A stretch of DNA of 64,000 nt from the NCBI GenBank assembly GCA_021613535.1, contig CP075493.1:2418001-2482000 (forward strand). The letters run 5' to 3'. Numbering within the stretch: the stretch's first letter is position 1; each line of letters starts with the position of its first letter. Source of the DNA: Adineta vaga. Its lineage: Eukaryota; Rotifera. Shown here piece by piece: positions 44,301-57,200 of the stretch. A program made the translations under genes and the position numbers. A model generated the notes under the pieces. It was not told where the DNA came from. It saw only the letters and a program-made list of their open reading frames with translations, and did no database searches.

Positions 44301-46691
44301 AATTCAATGAAACCATTTGACAACCGGCATTCCAAAAGATTTGTGGCATATAATTTGATGAATCGACACGTCCACCTTTCGGATAGATACGTGATAATTG
44401 TCGCTTATTATAATTCACGAATTCAATTGGATTTTGTTTCAAATGTTGTAGAGCAACATTTTCCGAAAATGATGACATATGATAATGAATATTACGTTCT
44501 TCCGCTTTTGAAAAACCAGGAAATTTTATCGGTTGAGTATAATTAACACGTGATGATAAAAGTGGATGAATATTTGTTGTTGCACCTTTGTATTGGTAAC
44601 CATTCATTAAAGCTTCTTCTTCTTCACGAGATAAAACGGATGAACTTTTTAATTTAAAACCTAATTGACCAAGTAAAGTACGACGATTAGCATCATCATT
44701 TATATCAACATTTAATTCGGGATGAGCTTCATCATCATCATCACGTAATTTCATACTATCAATAAATGCAGGTGGTCCATCTTCACCCTCGACGTTAGCT
44801 GCAGAGTCTAAGTCATTATCGTTATTTCCTTCCGTATCGATACCTTTGAGAAAGAGATCAAGTTGTTCTAGAAACAAAACAAAATAGAAATAAAAATAAA
44901 ATAAAAACAAAAAACCTCAAGAACACATACTCTTTTCAACTTCAGGTTTTAGTCGTTTATTTTTTAGAAGAATTTTTCGTTTTAATGCATTCGGTGAAGG
45001 TAAAGGCACGCCAGGTTCTAACTGCAAGTCAAAGAGAGAGAAAAAAATTGTTTATTAAACCACAGAAAACAGAAACGTCTTACTGGATGTGATTCTAATG
45101 CTTTTGTCAATAGATAATCTCCGAGTATTTCTTCACAATATTTTGCTAATTTAAATTGTTGTGCTTTGGAACAATGATTTTCAAATGAAAGTATAAGCGG
45201 ATAATCACTTGTAACAAAAGCTGTATCTCGTATTGCATGAATAACTTCTTTAAAATTGATATCTGAACACATCGCTTTTCCATGTGTAATTATTGGTTCT
45301 GTATCATTCTTTCCATCCCAACAATCTAATTCAATACAACGACAACCAGCTAATAAAACTTGTCGATACATTTCAACGGATGATCGACCACCGAATTGTC
45401 TTCCTTGTAAATATGTATTATGTGATGAATTAATTAAATAATGACATAAAGGTTGATCCATATCATGATAAACTTCTAATCGATCAAGAAAAACAGGTGC
45501 ATTTTCATCGGACATTAAATATCGGGTTAATCCATCACATGATAAATGTCCACGATCTCGATAATTAGCACGTAGTTCATATCGATCAATAATTCTTAAT
45601 GCACTGTTCGTATCAAAAAATGGAAATAAGATTTCATTTAAACGTGGATCACGTTGAGTTTCATTGAGCCAATCAACAAATTGTTTTGTTGTAATATAAT
45701 CTTTACCACCAGATAATTGATCAAATAAAGCAGCAATATCAGTACGCGGACAAATCTTATGATAGAGATCAGAAAATTTTTCGAAAGTAAAATCCACCGG
45801 ATCAATTTCTTCATTCTAAACAGTTGTATATACATGTATTCAATAATGACTTCGAAAGATATGGATGTTTCACTTACTTTTCCACTTGGTAAACCAAGTT
45901 CTTTCAAAATTTCAAAAATACGTTTTTCCGTTCTACCCGATGCAAATGTTTTACTAATACTAAACAAAAAAACTCATCGAACGTTTGTAAACTCACAAGC
46001 ATTTCATTGTTTTTTCTTTACCTTCGTACAGGAATTTTTTTGTTTACATTTAACATAAATGATAATTTCATCCAACTAAACATAAATAAAAACTACTAAA
46101 AACAAAATTTTACAAAAACAAATCAATTACTGTTTTCGTAGGATAGTCGTTGGGCATATATTATTGGCTTTGTGATTATGTGTTATCTTTCTTAAACCTT
46201 CGATCCATCCCTAAAATGAATTATTTTTAATTAGAAAAATGATTTTGATCAATATAATTTCATACTTTTGCAGTTGCTGGATCGGCGCCTGTTATATTAG
46301 TATGACTTATTTGTACGAAATCAATTCCACTACAGATTGTTACTGTTCGTTCATCGATATTTCCACGACCATAAACTAATGAATTAGCCATAAGATCAGC
46401 ACCGATTTTCGGATCCGATGGAGCTAAAAATTATCTCAATGAAAATGTTCACATATATAAGAAAAATGAATTACCTTTGCCAGGTCGTATATCACTAACT
46501 TGTGATAATTCAATAACTTGTCCATCGCGTCCTTCACTTTGCCAATAGATAAAAAATCCATAACTATCGACACGAAATAGACAATTTTGTTCTAATGAAC
46601 TATTTTCTTCATCCCAACGATCGAAATAATCGCCTTTGAATAGACGAATTGGTACTTCAATTTGCCAATCGAAATTATATGCTTTCGACAT
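41326..46691 (-). CDS. PLCB4: phospholipase C beta 4 (norpA-type)
   Basis: Gq-activated enzyme that hydrolyses PIP2 to IP3 and diacylglycerol. Start at 46691: [20 protein letters not shown], then the PH-domain [14 protein letters not shown]-hands include [12 protein letters not shown] and [16 protein letters not shown]. The X box has [14 protein letters not shown] (first catalytic His), [11 protein letters not shown] (metal site), IITHGKAMC (second His) and SFENHCS. An acidic X-Y linker follows. The Y box has [41 protein letters not shown] and the [11 protein letters not shown] run. The C2 domain has [21 protein letters not shown]. The C-terminal Gq-interacting coiled coil ([15 protein letters not shown]) ends LPSSSV, stop 41326-41328. 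Similarity is closest to PLC-beta4/norpA through the N-terminus and [22 protein letters not shown]. More than ten introns, one long. Confidence 0.92.
43134..44236 (-). other. 1.1-kb intron inside PLCB4
   Basis: The donor GTAAGT follows the exon ending KFEYNGNCG (44237). The acceptor GTTTTAG precedes [12 protein letters not shown] at 43133. The 1,103 bp are some twenty times the usual intron of this contig. The interior is AT-rich, with no ORF or RNA gene that I recognise. Confidence 0.8.
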
Positions 46692-48521
46692 TAATTAGAT
46701 AGTCTTTTAATATGTTTAGATCATCGATTAGTTGCCAATAATAATAATGGATAAATGCCATCAATCATCCTCGTTAACAAATCTGAAAACAAATCAAACC
46801 AGATTCTTAAAAGATAAACAAAAGGAAAACGATAATCGTTCTATGATTCATATTATTAATTTTCAATAGAGACATGCAGACTATCAACGAGTCTTAAGAC
46901 AGACAGACTCGACTCGGCTCGACTTGCGTTCTGCTGTTGTTGATGTTATTTGACGTATTTCTTCAGTTGGTTGCTTCTACCACCATAATTGTTTGTTATT
47001 GGATCAACTAAGAACTGATATATAGTGTCATCTATCATTGAAGAAGAAGAAGAAGAAATGAACGTGTCCATAGAAAGAAAGGGAGAAAAGCTTTCATTGA
47101 AGTTAAAAAAAGATCTATATACTCTAGAAACAAAAGTCATTGAAAACTAAAGAGTCATGAAGAATTACAAATGCAACAAATTCTTTTTAAACATATAAAA
47201 AACGACATGATATTTCATTACCATACAAATTACATTAAAAGGTTTCAAGACATTTAACTGATCAATTTATATTCTTTTTAAAAAAAAATAATGTTCCTTG
47301 TTTCTATAGGAATAACTAAGACGAGATGTATTTGTTTTTCTTCTCAAATCAAAGATATTATTAATCAAGACATAAGGTTATATAACATTACATTGAACAT
47401 TGTCATAATAATTAAGGAAATTTATTTTGTACTTTTAGCTCCTGTAAATCGCCCTTCCCTAGCAGTCACTGTAACATCTGTCGAATGTTAGATGATTGTT
47501 GTTCATTAAGAAAACTATCATTGATCAATGTTCGTGACTTGTCAAACAAAGAAAAGAATGTCGTGAACGGAATCATTTTCTTTTTCTTTTCAAGATTTCC
47601 ATTATACAATCATTTTTCTTCGTTAATAATCTCTTTTCTAAGCTATTTATTTCTGGTTTCACGATATCTATTCAAGTTTCATAAAATATTTATATTAAAA
47701 GTTTAAAATAGTCAAGTTAGTAACGCATCGTTAAAAAGAACCTAACACATGGAAAGAAAAAAAATCAGATGAACTCAGAGAAGAACTTCAAAAAATGCTT
47801 CTAAAAAAAGCTATTATTAGAGCAAAAAGAAAAGGTGGGTTTATCGTGACGATCTTCGTACAAAAATTTACTTAGAGCTATATATTATGGCTCAATTCTC
47901 TTAATATTAATGAGAGTTAATCAAGTAAAAACTAAAAAGAACATTTAGCTAATATTTACATTGTTGGAAATGATTGTCGAAGAAACTAACTACTATTATC
48001 AAATATCTATATTGGTTTCGTTCCTTAAATAGTTTTATTTGACCTTCGTGAGGAAAAAGTACTTTTAAGAAAGAAAATGGAGATGCGTGTGCTCTTTACT
48101 GATGAGTTTCTTTTTATAAACAAGCATCATCTCGGTGTCTGATATCAACACACATATCAAAGCAAGTGAATAAGCGAGAAAATTTCAAAATTACGTATCA
48201 TCTATATTTTGAAAATCAGAATCGAACAGCATTAGTATTGATGAAACGTTGATTTTATGATTTAGAATTCTTCTTTCTACATGATAAGAAAATCTATACG
48301 TTTTATAACTAGATATTTATTATTAAAAAGTAAAAAAAGGAAACAATCTTATTCAAATCAATCTGAAATGCGTTTAACAAATTTTCCTTATATAAAATGA
48401 AATCTATTTCTCTATTTTATTGCTTTTCACAATAAAATAACTAAACATTTCCATACTACGTTAACTAATACAAACGCATCACATGTGAAGAAGGAAAAGA
48501 GGAAAAACAATGAGGTCATTT
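46692..48521. other. intergenic upstream of PLCB4
   Basis: About 1.8 kb upstream of PLCB4 and downstream of the small secreted gene. It should hold the PLCB4 5' UTR and promoter. Short ORFs at 46946-47140 (minus) and 47485-47706 (plus) lack similarity and codon bias. Inverted AATAAA signals near 48415 probably serve the 48.5-kb gene. Confidence 0.5.
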
Positions 48522-48881
48522 TTAAAAACGAATAATTCCCATAAACGCACCAATAATCAAAGGTATTATGAAATAACAATAATTCTGATGAGCACTATTG
48601 TATACCAGTTTTTCTGTTTGTCGTCCTTCTTTCACGAATCTTACTGGAATTTCAATTGATATATGACTGCTGGTACTTGGTTGAATTGTATGATCGATTG
48701 GATTCTCTCCTGTAGATGCATGAAAATGATTATGATCTACTGCGTTATCAATTGTATCACTTTTAATATGAATATTATCTATTGGTAATTGATGGTCTGT
48801 AACAGATTGTGTTTGACAAAGATAGATAACGAGAAACAAACTGATCAAAGAGAGCCAATGCATTATTATAAAAAATTTCAA
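48522..48881 (-). CDS. small secreted or GPI-anchored protein, family unknown
   Basis: A single-exon 119-residue protein. The N-terminus MKFFIIMHWLSLISLFLVIYLC followed by QTQS is a good signal peptide. The middle is Ser/Thr/His/Asp-rich and hydrophilic with no cysteines. The C-terminus is a short polar stretch then a hydrophobic tail (FIIPLIIGAFMGIIRF) ending at the stop, as in GPI-anchored proteins or a short TM anchor. An alternative start is the second Met (residue 7). AATAAA occurs about 100 bp downstream on the minus strand. I do not recognise homologues; it may be lineage-specific. Surface display is an inference. Confidence 0.5.
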   Translation of the reverse strand: MKFFIIMHWLSLISLFLVIYLCQTQSVTDHQLPIDNIHIKSDTIDNAVDHNHFHASTGENPIDHTIQPSTSSHISIEIPVRFVKEGRQTEKLVYNSAHQNYCYFIIPLIIGAFMGIIRF

Positions 48882-50467
48882 ATTGAATATATAATCGAAG
48901 AGAAAAAGACTGATTGAATGAATGAATTAAAATTTCGTTCGTTTGCTTCTTTTTAAAGTATCTGAACAATAGACGACAGAAGAGAGAGAGAGAGAGATCA
49001 ACAAAAGTGACCTCCACTATTGTTTTTTTTTCTTTTCCTGGATAAAGAACCATAGTTACTAACAATATATACTTATAAAAATGAAAGAAAGAACATGTCT
49101 ATGTATATCCAATAGTTCATTAATGTGCAACTTACAACTAGCTGGCAGAACCATTATGAATGAAAGAATAATAATTATGTATGAAGTGTACAGAATAAAC
49201 GTAGGAAGCTGTAACAATTACTTGCCAACATAACTATTGAATAGGATAGGCAAATAAATGTGACGGTTAAATAAATACAGGTACGAAATTCTCGTAGAAT
49301 GAAAAAAAACTTCTTTTGTTATTATATAATTCTATTCAATATGAAGTGTTTAATGCTTTCGCTCTTTTTTTGTATAAAAAAAGTCTCACAGAATTCAATT
49401 GAACCTTTGTCAAGACTGTCAACAAAATTACAGATATAGCAAATGAAAAAGATTAAGAAACGGATCTCATCAGAATCAATCGAATTCTTTGCAGACACAT
49501 CAATTCCATTGATCTTTACAAAAGTAACTTCTTTTCATAGAGATCGAATGTATTTCATCTGTGGAATGCAATGAAAACTTGTCTCCAGGTTTCATAATAC
49601 GATTCACTGTGATTAAGATGGATACACAACAAGTTTTTTTTATAAATTAAATTAACTCAATTGTTGCAAATCACGTAGCATAAAGCTTCATCCTAATAAT
49701 ATGCTTTCTAAAAGAGAAAGTCAGCAGTTTTCGATCATCTTCAAATTTATAATTATCACTTCAATGAACGATGCATTCAAGTAGTCACGTAAAACAAATA
49801 GGTGTTCCTAGAACTGAAGAATATCGTATTTAGTGAAGTCTGATGACTGCAGCGTGATATTAATCTGATTGTTATGAACCACGCAATGCATCATTTTGTT
49901 GTTGATTATAATGGTTGTTTGTTTCTAGATTTTGAGTATCTAGACGATGTCGGAATGGATAATATTGGTTTTTCTCTATTTGTTTTTTGAAATCATTGAA
50001 ATAAATCAATCTAAAGAAAATATCACATCTGATTTTTAGCCAAGTTAATAATGGCGAACAATAGTTATATCATTATGTTATTTACATTACTGAGCCAATC
50101 CAGATAATCAGATATCGATCAATACGAGTTCTCGGACATTGAATTTTCTTAGAAATTTATATAGAGAAAGAACAGACACATCAAATGCGTTCTTTTTCAT
50201 TATCTAATTTCTTATCATAAATCACATATAGATTTCAAAAGAAGAAATTTTCAAGATACTGGTTTGAGATATCTTCTAGAATTTTTTTTTGCAATATATT
50301 GAAACAACACATAACACATATACGTTGATCAACAAAACAGGAACAAAGAAAAATAACAAAGTGAAACATGCACAATAGCTGAACTAAAGATAATAATGAA
50401 AAAATGCCATAAGAAAAGAAGACGAAAAAAAAACAGAAACTATTCATAAGCTATCATTGATTCAAGC
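48882..50467. other. intergenic, nothing recognised
   Basis: About 1.6 kb of AT-rich DNA between the 48.5-kb gene and the claudin-like gene. It includes a GA-rich microsatellite near 48979-48997 and a minus-strand ORF at 50235-50447 that is poly-Phe/Cys rich and unlikely to be real. It would hold the promoter of the 48.5-kb gene and the claudin 3' UTR. Confidence 0.5.
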
Positions 50468-51161
50468 TTATGATTTCACAAAACGAAATAGTTCGCTTTT
50501 TGATTTAAGTGATGACGGTAAATGAATGTCCCTAGAATAGAAATCGAAAATATAAAATAGTAACTTCAATCGCTTGACTTACCATCCAATGAGCGACAAG
50601 CATAGCAGCAAGAAAACTCAAAAATTGGGCGATGGCCATAAGAGTAAATGAATAACCGGTAGCATGTGCAGCACCAATAGCAGCATAAAGTGATCCAGCA
50701 ATAAGAATACCACTTGAAAAAAGTAATATAACTGAAACAATACCGCAAAGGCGAGCTAAATTATTAGTTGCATCGGATTTATTTCTTGTTAAACCAGTAA
50801 AAGTAGCTAAAACTGTTGCAACAGCCATAGCAATCAAAGCCTTGAATACAAAATTAAAAATATAAGATTATCTTATAACATGAATTCCCATTTCTTACTG
50901 TAATAGCCATGCCAGCTGCTCGTCCACCATCGACTCGCTCACATCCGTCTTTTGTACAATCTTGCCAGAGACCTAATTGTTGGAACAAAATTGAGAGTCG
51001 TATTATTATCCACTATAGACATTGAATTTTAATTTGTATCTACCTTTATGTTTATCTTGGTTTGAAAACCAATAGGTAGTTGATACGGCAATTATTGCTA
51101 ATACAATGGCAGCAACTGTAACAACTGCACCAATAAATGGAAAGACTCGAAGAGCAGTCAT
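50468..51161 (-). CDS. claudin/PMP22-family four-span membrane protein
   Basis: Start at 51161: MTALRVFPFIGAVVTVAAIVLAIIAV (TM1), then STTYWF...GLWQDCTKDGC, which is the W-GLW-C-C first extracellular loop signature of the PMP22/EMP/MP20/claudin superfamily. TM2 (RAAGMAITALIAMAVATVLATF), TM3 (LCGIVSVILLFSSGILIAGSLY) and TM4 (SFTLMAIAQFLSFLAAMLVAHWM) follow, then a short cytosolic tail GHSFTVITSKSKSELFRFVKS with stop at 50468. Four exons with introns of 50-60 bp. About 170-180 residues, usual for the family. Role is probably septate-junction or channel-accessory; the exact subfamily is open. Confidence 0.8.
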
Positions 51162-52234
51162 GATTTTATTAATTGTTGTAGTGGATGTAGATGAAAATGG
51201 ATGAATGAATCTAGAATAGAAGATGACCGACTCTCAAGGATGATACACGAAAAATGGTTCCATCCTTGCTCTTCCCTTCCCTTCATATAAGATAGAGAGA
51301 AAGAGAGAGAGAGAAAGAGAGAGAAAGAGAAGAAGAGAAAAATATGAATCGTTCCATTTGGATCAACTTATTTTAAAACGTGCAATGAAAGAAACAACAC
51401 TTGTACGCCAATTACATACAAGAGGAAAAAAATAGATATACTCGTTGTCTCTCCTTTGCTCTCATATTGGACAAAGATACAAAATAATACCATATGTGGA
51501 TAGAAAGAAAGAAAGATACCAATGTATTCGCTATCGAAATGAATGCAACCGATATTTGTTTCTGTGCATTCTCTTGAAAGTGGAATATATATCTGTACAT
51601 TCTTTCTCTCTCCCCCTCTCTCCCTCTTTCGATGTTAACATTAATATCTCGTACGTGACAAGATACTAAACAAAATGGTTCGATGGTATGTGCAGTACAA
51701 AAAAAAACATACATTTTTCTCAGTGCGAAAAACAGACTCGATGTATTCGTTTCAGATAGTTCATTAAAAGCTAGAAAAGAGTAACAATTTAAACAAAAAA
51801 ATAACAGAAAAATAGATGATTTACAACCTATGAATACATGTATTGATTATATGAGAAACAAAACACCATCTAACTTATCTTCTCAAATTTTGTAGTTATA
51901 TTTCGTCTTTTGTGTAGAGTAGAGTACTAATTTAATCGCATTTCACTATGAAAGATGAAACTCTCTATAATCGATATTCTCTGATTGTTTTTATCTTCTG
52001 TTTTTAATGCATCATCGTTTCATAGGCCTATCAACATGTTGTCGAATTAAGTAACACTCTCGCACATAACTATAGTAGAAACTTTGATATAAGACTAATT
52101 TATGGATTGTTATTTACTGCTCTTCTTTTTACTTATAATATCTTTTGAATCAATTGTTGATGAATATATCTGCAGTTGGATTATAATTTATTTAATCCAT
52201 TCAAACAAATAACAAAACAAAACAAAAAAACAAT
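51162..52234. other. intergenic with GA-rich repeat
   Basis: About 1.1 kb upstream of the claudin-like gene and downstream of PPAN. A purine-rich GAGA tract at 51292-51340 lies 130-180 bp before the claudin ATG, where a GAGA-factor-like or simple-sequence promoter element would be expected. No coding content recognised. Confidence 0.5.
51292..51340. repeat. (GA)n/(GAAA)n microsatellite
   Basis: Roughly 48 bp of GAGA and GAAAGA repeats on the plus strand. Confidence 0.85.
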
Positions 52235-53789
52235 CTATTCATCATCATCATTATCATCGCCTTCATCATCTGCATTATCATCAGATGATTCATCCATATC
52301 CTTCTTATTTTGTTCTGCAGATGTTTCTTGTGTTTTCTCTTTCTTCTCTTGTTTTCGTTTGACATTTGCTTCTTGTTCACGTTTACGTTGTTCTTTCAAA
52401 CGTTTCTTTTCTATTGTACGTTGACGTAATTCGGCTACTTCTTCAGGTGTTTTCGATACATGTGTATGATAAAGAACTTCACCATCACATAATCCATCTT
52501 CAATTTTAACTAATTCAAGTGTCATTCGTGGACCAATTTCAGTTAAACGAATAGCACTTTGATTGGATTTTAAATTACCACGACTACGTAATTGTTGAGA
52601 AAGAATAATTTCATTTTCATCATTATTACCCGTACTTTCATCTTCACTTTCCGATGCATTTCCTTCCCTAATACGAACAAAAATTCACTAGAAACTTTGA
52701 AAATTTAATCAATCATAATATACCTGTACATAAAATCACTAATATCATTAAATCGTGATAAATCAGGAACTTTGCCTTGTAATAATTTCTTTGCTGCTCG
52801 ACTAATACCACTTGGTGCAATTTTGATATTACTGAAAAGATAACATAATTACTTTTATATTCATCTATTCTCAACATAAATCATGTGCAGATGAACAATC
52901 TTGAAACTTACTAATGTCGAAATTCGATAAGACCATTAACAGGATCACGAGAAAGTAATACACATCGTTTGATAGTACTTAGATCAACCTAATAAATAGA
53001 GATTAAGATATCTGTGAAAGAAGATCAAAACGAGAACATACATTTGTGACATTAATCGATGGAAACATATTTTGAAACATAGTTGCAATGAGTTTAATGT
53101 GTATTGCATCATCTTGAAATCCATTCATAACAAGTAATGGTGCATGTTCGAATTGTTTTGGAAATGTTTGAGGACGTTTCAATGCTGAAACAATATCTCG
53201 ACTATGTGTAAAACGACGAATACGAAAATTTAATGTTGGACCACGTGGTACACGTATTAAACGTAGATAAGTTGATAATTGAGTTTTGGAAAAAGTCATT
53301 AAATGTGTTACATGAAAATGATTCGATATTGCAATAAAATCTTTTAGTGCATTCTTTCGACTGACCTAAAAAAAACAAGATTCGTCATAAACTAAAGAAT
53401 TTGACTGGTCAATTCATATGCGTATCTTTTAGATTTAAATAGAAATCTTAATCAGACAATTTAAATCACATTCTTGAAAAAAAACTTACTTTTAGATTCG
53501 GTGCTGTGAATGGTTCCATAACTCGACGTGTATCTCTAATCAATTCTTTGACATTATTACCAACTGTAAGAAAAGAATTTCATAGAATAGTTTTATAATA
53601 CTTCTTCGACTTACCAGATATGCCTCGTTTAAAAACTAGTACATGCGGTGCTCGTTTGACTTCATCAGTTTCAAAATTTGGTGGTAATTTTCGGCGTGCA
53701 TTTCGTGCGGCTCGACCCTTGAAAATTAAGATTTGTTGAATCTATAAAATCTATTCTATTCAATAACTTACTCGTTGTTTTCGACCCAT
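52235..53789 (-). CDS. PPAN: Brix-domain ribosome biogenesis factor PPAN/SSF1 (Peter Pan)
   Basis: Nucleolar factor for 60S subunit maturation. Start at 53789 MGRKQR, then RAARNARRKLPPNFE and PHVLVFKRGISG (Brix N-terminal VFKRG). Later LRLIRVPRGPTLNFRIRRFTHSRDIVSAL matches the family MRLPGGPTLTFQVKKYSLVRDVVSSL, then APLLVMNGF and KLIATMFQNMFPSINV, the sigma70-like Brix core, then VKRC-type and FRHYNIKI-like exons. The C-terminus begins MTLELVKIEDGLCDGEVLYH (family MTLQLIKVQEGVGEGKVMFH) and ends in a Lys/Glu then Asp-rich tail, stop 52235. About seven exons, introns 50-70 bp. Fusion with P2RY11 seen in humans does not apply. Confidence 0.92.
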
Positions 53790-54248
53790 TGTTTTCTTCT
53801 GGATAGTTTAATCTAAAGACGAAATATGGATTGATTTGATATATTTTCTTATGTCTACAAGTCAATATTTTCCCCTGCGTTTTTTTATTTCTCCTATCAA
53901 ACAAAAGAAAAAAACCTCTCATATGCACAGATAGTTTCTAAAAACTTGGACAAAATATCAAATCAATGCTTAATGTTTTCGTTTTTTTCTTGTTTTGGAT
54001 TTATGTCAAAGAGAAAAAAAGAAAATGGAAGAGAAAGAAAGAAAAGGAAAACACGGAGAGCCATATCTATCATGGCTGTTCTTTAGAAAAAAGAAATGAA
54101 AAAAAAAGAAGCGAAATTTTTTGTTTTTTTATCAACAACAGCACACAAATACAAACACTTAAAAAATAAATCACACACCGGAGTTTTACAAAAGAAAACA
54201 GAACATCAATCAATGTCAACAAATCTTCATGTTAGGTGATCATTGACT
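53790..54248. other. intergenic between PPAN and USP24
   Basis: About 460 bp containing the PPAN 5' UTR and promoter and the USP24 3' UTR. It is AT-rich with a purine-rich patch near 54005-54065. No gene is recognised. Confidence 0.5.
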
Positions 54249-57200
54249 CTATTGAGTGTCATTTAATTCCATAAATTCACTTGTTGATGCATCATTGTTT
54301 GTTGGTGGTGTCGTTGTTGTTGTTGTTTGTTGAAGAAGAGATTGTGCTTGTTCTAGAGTAAATTGTGCACTACGTGTACGTTGAAATGATCGTGTGTCTG
54401 TATCTTCATTAGAAATGTTTTGTGCTGGTGACCATTGCCATGATGTTTGCATTTGTTGTTTTAACCAATTAATAGCAAATTCCCATTGATTAGCAGTAGA
54501 TGAGAAATATTCTTTACATGCATTACTTCTATATTAAATAGAAAATAAAGTGATTAAATAATCGATCGAAAATTTCTCTTACCTATTCGATAAATTAATC
54601 AGAAATTTAACTGTTTGATAAGCTCGTCGATGTTCCGTTTCAATACTTGTTTGTATTAGTGAATAAAGACCATTGAATAGTTGACAATTATCACCATTAC
54701 CAGATTCATTAATACCTGCAAATGCTAATTGAATTCGTTTTGTTTGTAGAGAATCTTCAATTAATAAAATATGACTAAGAAATTTAAATAATGATTTCAT
54801 ATCATTTGTATGTGCTTGTGCAATTGATTGAACAATAATTCGAATAAGTTGTTCGGAAAAGAATTCATTATTCAATGCTAAACTTTCCATTAATTGTATC
54901 GTACGAATCAATTGTGATGCTGAAACTTCTTGAAACGCATAACAAATTTCTTTCAAATAACGATTGGCCCATTTGCCTTGAAAATATGTTTTCATATGAG
55001 TTTTCAATTGTAATTGTTGTTCATCAAATGTTTCCACAGTTAAATTACATGACAGAACTAATATAGCAATAATTTCATGTATAATACCGAATTCTTTTGC
55101 TTGACCAGAATTCCATCGTCGAGCATCGATATTTTCTCCGAGAAGAAAATTCATTAAACGTGTAAATGTATTCAATTGTAAAAGATAATCAATAGCATTT
55201 TGATTCATTTTAATATACGAATAAATTAATTGAAAGAATGCTTGTGAATGTTTAACTTGTTCAACAACGGATTTATCTAATAAAGATATTAATTGTTCAA
55301 TGAATTGTTTCATTGAGATAGATAAATGATGATCAATATTAATAATTAATGTTTCATGATTATCATTAAGATTTGTTGCTTGTATTTGTGGATTCTTTTC
55401 AATTAAATGTAAATATGTTGCTTGTAAAACTTGTTCACATATTTGTTCAAATATATAACGAATATCTTCAATTGGACAATCGAGTAAATATAATTTCAAA
55501 CCATTTTCTTTTCGTTCAGATAATAATTGATAGAAAATTTCACATGATGAAAGATTTTTATTAAATAAACGTGCTAATAATTGTACCCATTGTTGAAGAG
55601 AATCTTTACGTAAACGCCGATGTGTTCGTAAATGTGTATTGAAAAGAAAATTTAATGCTAATTTTGTACATAAATCATAGGATGTTTCAACATTATCATC
55701 ATCAATAATTTCCATATCAAATGGAATATTAATATCATCAAAACATATATGAGATAATTTGGAAATAAATTGAAAATAATCTTCACAAAATGTATCACGA
55801 TTTTTTAAAAATTCAAGATTTTCATCTTTAACACAAGCCAGAACACGTGATGGTATTAATGGTTTTTCAATTTTGAATAGATCACTATTTTCACTTCGAA
55901 CAACGAGATCAGCCAATTGAGATAATGAATCACGTTGATTAGAATGATGAACACGAACAGCTGAACCAGGTATATGACGTGATGAACGTGTACCACCATT
56001 TGATGATGCAGATACAGGTGTGGGTGGTGGAAGTAATTTCGATGGCTCAATACATTGATAGATAAGCATATATGCGTTCCAGAATCGTGTACGTTCTTCG
56101 GTAGAATTATTATTATCTTTTGGTACACGAAATGTTCCACCAAAACATTCTTCTTCAAGCATTTGTTCAGTTAATTGTATTTCTTCAACAGATGTATCAT
56201 TAAAACGATACCATTGATTGGCATTATTTGAATGACGACGACGAATATCTTTAATAAATGAATAATAATGGCCAGCATTGGCTTGACCCGAATGTATAAC
56301 AATACCAATGAGTTCATAATTAATTGTTGGCATGTTATTAGATGCGTTATTCAGCAAAGAAGTTGAACGTGATGCAGATTTATTATCACCTAAAGAGCAA
56401 AAATTCGATGAAAAGATTTTCATTTTTATTTTGTTTTTACATACCTGAATTTGGTATGGATGAATTAATTAGACTATCATTATGATTGTTAGTTGTTGGA
56501 TCATCATGTTCAACAAAACTTTCACGTTTATTAACACCATCTAATGTATAAGGTTCCATATTGAGTATTAAAGGAAATTTGAAATAATCATCAAATTTTA
56601 ATGCACGATTATTTTCCCAATCGAATCCAAAACGTTTCATTTGAATACACAATAAAGGTGGTAGTTTTTTAATACATAATCGTTTAATTGTTGTACGTTT
56701 TTCTTGACATTTGGCACAAAAATACTAAATATAAAAAGAAGAATTATTTCAATAATCTTCGAAAAGTTCTTTCTTTCTTTTTTTTAACTTACAGCATTAT
56801 TTCCATCTAGTACTTCACCTTTAACGAATTGATTTAATGATTCATTAAGTGAATCAACTTTAACAGCAACATTCAATGCCATAAACTTTTCTTCACCTTC
56901 ATAACGATGTCGACAACCATTTGTACAAATCATTTGATTACAGAAAATACCTTCAAATTGTTTATGAAAGATTTCTTCTCGTTTCATACTTTTTAAATAT
57001 TCATCGATTTGATCAGTCATTGCTGTAAAAAAATCAAAAGCATCTTGTTGTTCACGTATATTAATTTCTTGTCCCCATAAACGAAAGACTTTCCATAGTG
57101 CTTCCGGTGAATAATATTGCATTTTACTTTCCATTAAATGTCCGAAAACTTGTTGAAGTTGATGAAATAGACCAGAATCATTGACTTTTGTCGAATCAGT

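Noticed and set aside
51412-51714. 100-codon minus-strand ORF
   Set aside because: Translation is driven by a GA-rich microsatellite and AT-rich DNA; no domain, and the opposite strand has a similar spurious ORF.
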